A stretch of 26,353 bases of DNA from an uncultured Faecalibacterium sp. GTDB taxonomy: Bacteria; Bacillota; Clostridia; Oscillospirales; Ruminococcaceae. Each line of letters starts with the position of its first letter. Position 1 is the first letter of the stretch. The notes beneath the pieces are model-generated. The model was not told where the DNA came from and searched no databases. It worked only from the letters and a program-made list of their open reading frames with translations. Position numbers and translations under genes: made by a program. Where the stretch lies: positions 1 to 26,353 of the forward strand of contig CAKTCY010000028.1 in assembly GCA_934540955.1 (NCBI GenBank), in the 5' to 3' direction. Positions 22,478-26,353 of this stretch are shown piece after piece.

Positions 22478-23784
22478 AGCCATTCTCCCTTCAGCACAAA
22501 CCTTTCGCGCTCCGCGCCGGTGGAAACGAACTGGATCTCGTGCCCCAGCTGCTTTTCAAGGAACTCCACATAGGCCTTGGCTTCCTTGGGCAGCTCTGCC
22601 CAGCTGCGGCAGCCGGAGATATCCTTGTTCCAGCCCGGCAGCAGGGTGACCACCGGCTGCACACGGTCAAGGTCGGACAGGGTGTCGAAGCGGGGGACCT
22701 CCACACCGTCCAGCTTATAACCGGTGATGACCGGGATCTGCTTCATGCCGCTCAGCACATCCAGCTTGGTCAGCGCGATCTTATCCGCACCCTGACATTG
22801 CAGGCCGTAGCGGCTGGCAACGCAGTCAAAGGGACCCACCCGGCGGGGACGGCCGGTAGCCGCGCCGTACTCGCCGCCGGCCTTGCGCAGCTTTTCGTTC
22901 CACGCCTCGCCCATTGCGTTCTCTGCCGCAAAGGGGCCAGCGCCCACACAGGTGGAGTAGGCTTTCAGCACACCCACCACATGGTCCAGCTTGCAGTTGG
23001 GGATGCCCGCACCCAGCGGTGCGTAGGCTGCCAGCGTGTTGGAGCTGGAGGTGAACGGGAAGATGCCGTAGTCGATATCCCGCATTGCGCCCAGCTGCGC
23101 CTCCAGCACGATACGCTTGCCGCTGTCGTGCGCCTGCTGCAAGAAAGTGCCCACATCACAGATGAAGGGCGCAAAGTACGCAGCCTGCTGCCTGCACCAG
23201 TCCAGCAGGGCATCGTAGCTCATGGGCTCCTGATGGTAGCAGCCTGCCAGCTCCATATTTTTGGCGTCTAAGATCATGTGCAGACGGTTCTGGGTGCGCT
23301 CCTCGTCCAAATGCAGAAGGTCGCCCAGACGCAGGGTCTTTTTGCGGTACTTGTCGCTGTACGCGTAGGCGATGCCGCGCCGGGTAGAGCCGAACGCACT
23401 GCCCTTTTTGGCAAGGCGGTCCTCCTCCAGCCCGTCCTGTACCTTGTGCCACGGCATGGAGATGGTAGCCTTATCGGAGAGCTTCAGGTTCTCCGGCTCC
23501 ACCTTCACGCCGCGCGCCTCGATGGCCTCCATCTCCCCGGCCAGATGCTCAAGGTCGATCACCATACCGGTGCCCAGCACGCAGGTCACCTCCGGGTGCA
23601 GGATGCCGGAGGGCAGCAGATTCAGGATGAACTTGCCCTTCTCGGTCACAACGGTATGGCCGGCATTGTTGCCGCCCTGATAGCGCGCAACGATATCGGC
23701 ATTTTCGGCCAGCAGGTCGATGACGCGGCCCTTGCCCTCATCGCCCCAGTTGATTCCAGTAACAGCGGTCAGCATAAACTTCAT
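22474..23784 (-). CDS. purA: Adenylosuccinate synthetase (divergent subgroup)
   Basis: PurA uses GTP and aspartate to turn IMP into adenylosuccinate, the first step to AMP. The 436 residues keep the P-loop WGDEGKGR (13-20) with catalytic Asp15, and NNAGHT with His43. VGVLKAYSTCVGAGPF is also present. Several usually firm motifs are altered: GTTGRGIGPAY is GSTRRGIAYAY (132-142), the EGAQGxMLDIDHG stretch is EAQLGAMRDIDYG (228-240), and TSSNT is followed by LAAYAPLGAGIP rather than a Gly-rich loop. This suggests a diverged paralogue class rather than decay, as the frame is open and catalytic residues remain. It is the first gene of purA-pyrB. AAGG is close to the ATG at 23784; an in-frame ATG at 23775 is possible. 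Confidence 0.93.
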   Translation of the reverse strand: MKFMLTAVTGINWGDEGKGRVIDLLAENADIVARYQGGNNAGHTVVTEKGKFILNLLPSGILHPEVTCVLGTGMVIDLEHLAGEMEAIEARGVKVEPENLKLSDKATISMPWHKVQDGLEEDRLAKKGSAFGSTRRGIAYAYSDKYRKKTLRLGDLLHLDEERTQNRLHMILDAKNMELAGCYHQEPMSYDALLDWCRQQAAYFAPFICDVGTFLQQAHDSGKRIVLEAQLGAMRDIDYGIFPFTSSSNTLAAYAPLGAGIPNCKLDHVVGVLKAYSTCVGAGPFAAENAMGEAWNEKLRKAGGEYGAATGRPRRVGPFDCVASRYGLQCQGADKIALTKLDVLSGMKQIPVITGYKLDGVEVPRFDTLSDLDRVQPVVTLLPGWNKDISGCRSWAELPKEAKAYVEFLEKQLGHEIQFVSTGAERERFVLKGEWL

Positions 23785-23824
23785 TTACCTTCTTTTTCAT
23801 TCTTGATTCCTGTTCGCGGTGTAT

Positions 23825-23853
23825 ATTATACGAGCGTGTAGAGAATATGTAAA
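23825..23853 (-). promoter_or_regulatory. Promoter of purA-pyrB
   Basis: Minus strand TTTACA (23853-23848), 17-base spacer, TATAAT (23830-23825). No purine riboswitch or PurR-like site was recognised in the short leader. Confidence 0.8.
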
Positions 23854-23938
23854 AAGTATCCTGTGTATAGCAGCAATATGTTTTTTACATTGCAGAGGCT
23901 GCTGCCCGCATCCGGCACAGCCGCGCCGTAAAAAGCGC

Positions 23939-23966
23939 TTGCAATTCCGGCGCGCCGTGCTATGAT
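23939..23966 (+). promoter_or_regulatory. Promoter of the LysR-type regulator gene
   Basis: TTGCAA (23939-23944), 16-base spacer, TATGAT (23961-23966). It diverges from the purA promoter with about 85 bp between, a common place for autoregulation by LysR proteins. Confidence 0.65.
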
Positions 23967-24037
23967 ACAAGAAGAGCATAAAGCCGCTTCTGCCGCAGGC
24001 CGCGCCGGAAGCCCGACAGGAAAGAGGGGCTGCACCC

Positions 24038-24949
24038 ATGTATGTGGACTGGGAATACTACAAGATCTTCTACTATGTGGCAAAATATCAGAACTTTACC
24101 CGCGCGGCGCGGGTGCTGGGCAACAACCAGCCCAACATCACCCACGCCATGAACCGGCTGGAAAGCCAGCTGAACTGCGTGCTGTTCATCCGCTCCAACC
24201 GGGGCGTCACCTTGACGCCGGAGGGAGAGCTGCTGTATTCCCGCATTGCCTCGGCGGCGGTGCAGATCCAGGATGCAGAGGAGGAACTGAGCGCCAGCGC
24301 CACGCTGGAGCACGGTGCCATCAGCATCAGCGCCACCGAGACTGCCTTGAACATCTACCTGTCTGAAAAGCTGCGCGCCTTCCACACCGAGTACCCGGGC
24401 ATCCGGCTGCGCATCTCCAACCACTCCACCCCGCAGGCGGTGCAGGCAGTACGCAACGGCGAGGTGGATTTTGCCATCGTGACCACCCCCGCAGAGGTGG
24501 AAAATGGGCTAAAAATGGTAGAGCTGATGCCCTTTTACGAGGTCCTTGTGGGCGGCAGGACCTTTACGGCGCTGGCCAGCCAGACCCTGAGCCTGAAGGA
24601 GCTGGCCGGTTATCCCCTGATCTGCCTGAACGAGGAGAGCATGACCCGCAGCTTTTACCGGCAGTTCTTTCTGGAGCACGACGCGGTGCTGAAGCCGGAC
24701 ACCGAGGCCGCCACCACCGACCAGATGCTCACGCTGGTCAAAAGCGAGCTGGGACTTGCCTTTATGCCGGAGCCCATGGCAGCGCCGTTGCTGGCCAGCG
24801 GAGAGCTGGTGCAGCTGCATTTGCAGGAGATCATCCCCTCCCGCTCCATCTGCCTTGTCTACGACCATCACCGCCCGCTGAACACCGCCGCCCGGAAGTT
24901 CCAGCAGCTGCTGACCAAGGCCGGTGCCCGGAGCACAGAACGCAAATAA
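24038..24949 (+). CDS. LysR-family transcriptional regulator
   Basis: The 303-residue protein has an N-terminal winged helix-turn-helix (1-65: YYVAKYQNFTRAARVLGNNQ then PNITHAMNRLE as the recognition region and LFIRSNRGVTLTPEGELL as the wing). A linker helix and a periplasmic-binding-protein-like effector domain (about 92-290) follow. The effector cannot be read from the sequence. The gene is divergent from purA-pyrB and convergent with the yoaK-like gene. By the usual LysR rule the divergent neighbour is a candidate target, but control of a purine gene by LysR would be unusual. Confidence 0.93.
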   Translation: MYVDWEYYKIFYYVAKYQNFTRAARVLGNNQPNITHAMNRLESQLNCVLFIRSNRGVTLTPEGELLYSRIASAAVQIQDAEEELSASATLEHGAISISATETALNIYLSEKLRAFHTEYPGIRLRISNHSTPQAVQAVRNGEVDFAIVTTPAEVENGLKMVELMPFYEVLVGGRTFTALASQTLSLKELAGYPLICLNEESMTRSFYRQFFLEHDAVLKPDTEAATTDQMLTLVKSELGLAFMPEPMAAPLLASGELVQLHLQEIIPSRSICLVYDHHRPLNTAARKFQQLLTKAGARSTERK

Positions 24950-24961
24950 AGCCGATACAGC

Positions 24962-25000
24962 AAGGGGCTGCTGCACGCCATTGGTGCAGCAGCCCCTTTT
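24962..25000. terminator. Bidirectional terminator between the LysR gene and the YoaK-like gene
   Basis: AAGGGGCTGCTGCAC and GTGCAGCAGCCCCTTTT pair around a short loop. It serves both convergent genes and shares its stem core with the terminators at 1375-1418 and 21477-21521. Confidence 0.85.
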
Positions 25001-25003
25001 CTC

Positions 25004-25795
25004 TTATTTCCGGGCGCTCTGTTTCAGTTCCCGCTGCTCTTCCTGCAGCTCCTGCTTCAGGGTGCGGTCGATCTCCCGGGTCTCCTGCCGAATGGCAGTC
25101 AGGTCTTTTTCGATGACCGGGTTCTCCTCCAGCTCCTCCCGGATGAACATCAGCGCAAAGCTGACCAGCAAAAAGCAGCAGGAGAGCCAGATGGCTCTGC
25201 CGCCCAGCTGCGCCGCGCTCTTGCTGCCCAGCCCTGCCCCCAGCGCGAACAGCAGAATGATGCCGAAGTACCGCACCATCCTGTCCTTTGCGCGGGGCTC
25301 GTGGGTCTTGCGCCAGAGGCAGAAGGCCTCCACGCCGCTGCGCAGGTCGCCGATGCACATGGTGCTGGCAAAGGCATAGCCGTCCACCTTGCGGAAGGCC
25401 TGCACCTGCATGGCACAAGAAAAAGAAACGATGGCGTTGGCCAGCAGGTTCTGTGATTGGGGCAGAAAGCCCACCGCGAACAGCAGCAGCACCTCGCCCA
25501 GCACCACCAGCTGCCGCCAGTGCAGCCGCTGCATTGCCTGAAAGTGCTCCCGCATTTTTTCCGCAGCCAGAACTCCCAGCGCAAAGGCGCACAAAGGCAC
25601 CAGATAGTGCAGCACCTTATCCCACCGGCCATCCATGATATTGGCGCTCAGCAGCACGATATTGCCGGTCTGGGCATTGGCAAACACCTTGCCCCGGAAC
25701 AGATAGGTGTAGGCATCCTGCAGGCCGCCGGACAGCGAAAGGAACACCGCCGTAAGAAAGGACTCGGACATTTGTCCGCGATGCTTTGTTTTCAT
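25004..25795 (-). CDS. YoaK/DUF1275-family membrane protein
   Basis: The 263-residue protein has about six hydrophobic segments over the first 210 residues, with the family marks LSLSGGLQDAYTYLFRGKVFANAQTGN near the N-terminus and FASTMCIGDLRSG in the middle. A charged, Glu/Gln/Arg-rich C-terminal tail of about 50 residues looks like a coiled coil. The DUF1275 (YoaK) family is widespread and its transport substrate is not established. The ATG at 25795 has GAGGG seven bases ahead; the frame is open 12 codons further up but without a ribosome site. Confidence 0.88.
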   Translation of the reverse strand: MKTKHRGQMSESFLTAVFLSLSGGLQDAYTYLFRGKVFANAQTGNIVLLSANIMDGRWDKVLHYLVPLCAFALGVLAAEKMREHFQAMQRLHWRQLVVLGEVLLLFAVGFLPQSQNLLANAIVSFSCAMQVQAFRKVDGYAFASTMCIGDLRSGVEAFCLWRKTHEPRAKDRMVRYFGIILLFALGAGLGSKSAAQLGGRAIWLSCCFLLVSFALMFIREELEENPVIEKDLTAIRQETREIDRTLKQELQEEQRELKQSARK

Positions 25796-25819
25796 ACTTT
25801 TACCCTCTTTTCGGGCTCT

Positions 25820-25825
25820 ATTATA
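25820..25825 (-). promoter_or_regulatory. -10 box of the YoaK-like gene
   Basis: TATAAT on the minus strand (25825-25820), 25 bp before the start codon. The -35 region is weak, so the call rests on the -10 alone. Confidence 0.45.
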
Positions 25826-25890
25826 ATACATTTTACGGCAGTTTCTGATATCATTTTTACATACCGGCTATGTTTCCCGCCCCAAAAGGC

Positions 25891-25926
25891 GCAAAAACGG
25901 GCAGCCCGCGGGCTGCCCGTTTTTGC
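25891..25926. terminator. 36-bp perfect palindrome, terminator of the aldose epimerase gene
   Basis: Positions 25891-25908 are the exact reverse complement of 25909-25926 (GCAAAAACGGGCAGCCCG). On the minus strand the GC stem runs into TTTTTGC, 26 bp after the epimerase stop. Confidence 0.85.
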
Positions 25927-25951
25927 TAAAAAATGCTATTCAGAAAATTTT

Positions 25952-26353
25952 TCAGGCCTTCTCGATGGTGATGCTCCACTCGCTGGTCATGGCCTCGTCC
26001 GGCTCCAGCACCTCGTGCTTGCCGTCCTCGTTCACGCTGTTGGCCCAGCCGTTCCACGGCTCCATGCAGACAAAGCTCTCGGCATCCTGCTGCCACAGCA
26101 CGCCGTTGTCAAAGGTCTCGTCGGCGTCCACGGTCACCTTGTGGCCGTTGCCCTTGTCGGTAAAGGTCATGGGGAACTGCACACCGGTCAGCAGACAGAT
26201 GGTGTTGTCTGCGCCCTCCTTGCGGGTGAGGGTGATCTTTTCCGGGGCGGCGGGCTGCTCGCCCTTGGCGTTTTCGGAGCAGGTGGCGCACTTGATGTCG
26301 AACTCCACGTTCTCCAGCTTGGAGGCGGTAAAGTAGGGGTGGTAGCCAAAGCT
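25952..26353 (-). CDS. Aldose 1-epimerase family protein (C-terminal part only)
   Basis: The reading frame stays open to the right window edge, so the start is outside. The 133 visible residues begin SFGYHPYFTAS, where the His is the conserved catalytic histidine region of mutarotases. They later contain FVCMEPWNGWANS, whose Glu matches the catalytic base, and end with a typical beta-strand (MTSEWSITIEKA). The EPW.G form is closest to the LacX/YeaD-like branch, acting on sugar anomers or hexose-phosphates. Substrate specificity cannot be told from this part. Confidence 0.88.
   Translation of the reverse strand, partial: SFGYHPYFTASKLENVEFDIKCATCSENAKGEQPAAPEKITLTRKEGADNTICLLTGVQFPMTFTDKGNGHKVTVDADETFDNGVLWQQDAESFVCMEPWNGWANSVNEDGKHEVLEPDEAMTSEWSITIEKA

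Overview
The window looks like a core-chromosome segment of a high-GC, anaerobic gut Firmicute. Faecalibacterium or a close Oscillospiraceae/Ruminococcaceae relative fits best. The reasons are sigma-A type promoters, strong AGGAGG-type ribosome sites, a T-box leader, a 4Fe-4S style IlvD, TelA/XpaC/LemA/TPM envelope genes, and intergenic repeats of a kind I associate with that group. The genus is an inference. Almost every gene is on the minus strand; the plus-strand genes are a sugar transferase, a DUF815 ATPase, one small membrane ORF and a LysR regulator.

Layout. 1-1350: tRNA-Tyr (minus) with promoter and terminator, then an orphan polyprenyl-phosphate sugar transferase (plus). 1375-7032: the branched-chain amino acid operon ilvB-ilvN-ilvC-ilvD (minus), with a T-box leader whose specifier reads AUC (Ile) and a near-perfect promoter. 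7085-8468: DUF815 AAA+ ATPase, divergent from ilv. 8486-10215: ilvA-ridA; threonine deaminase feeds the ilv pathway and RidA clears its reactive enamine product. 10243-13889: a tight four-gene envelope operon xpaC-like, telA, lemA-like, TPM-domain. 13921-15340: HAD phosphatase and a hypoxanthine/uracil-DNA glycosylase family protein. 15367-16453: a predicted metal exporter (ArsP_2/putative Mn transporter family) behind a cluster of TTGCAA motifs. 16491-20971: rnz-cca and mnmA-tcdA, both tRNA maturation or modification units. 21027-21521: a small membrane ORF and a repeat-rich gap. 21477-23853: purA-pyrB, overlapping. 23939-25926: LysR regulator and YoaK/DUF1275 membrane protein. 25952-end: C-terminal part of an aldose 1-epimerase.

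The most unusual signal is a 236-bp element with near-perfect terminal inverted repeats, sitting in frame inside the cca gene and adding about 78 residues between its catalytic core and C-terminal region. The central ~110 bp of this element recurs, inverted, in the gap at 21241-21351. This resembles the behaviour of Rickettsia palindromic elements, but in a Firmicute. Other repeats include a folded TIR element between ilvC and ilvD with a diverged partial copy at 369-417, a pair of intergenic elements with conserved flanks around unlike hairpins, and terminators that share stem sequences. No phage, IS transposase, CRISPR array or rRNA is visible.
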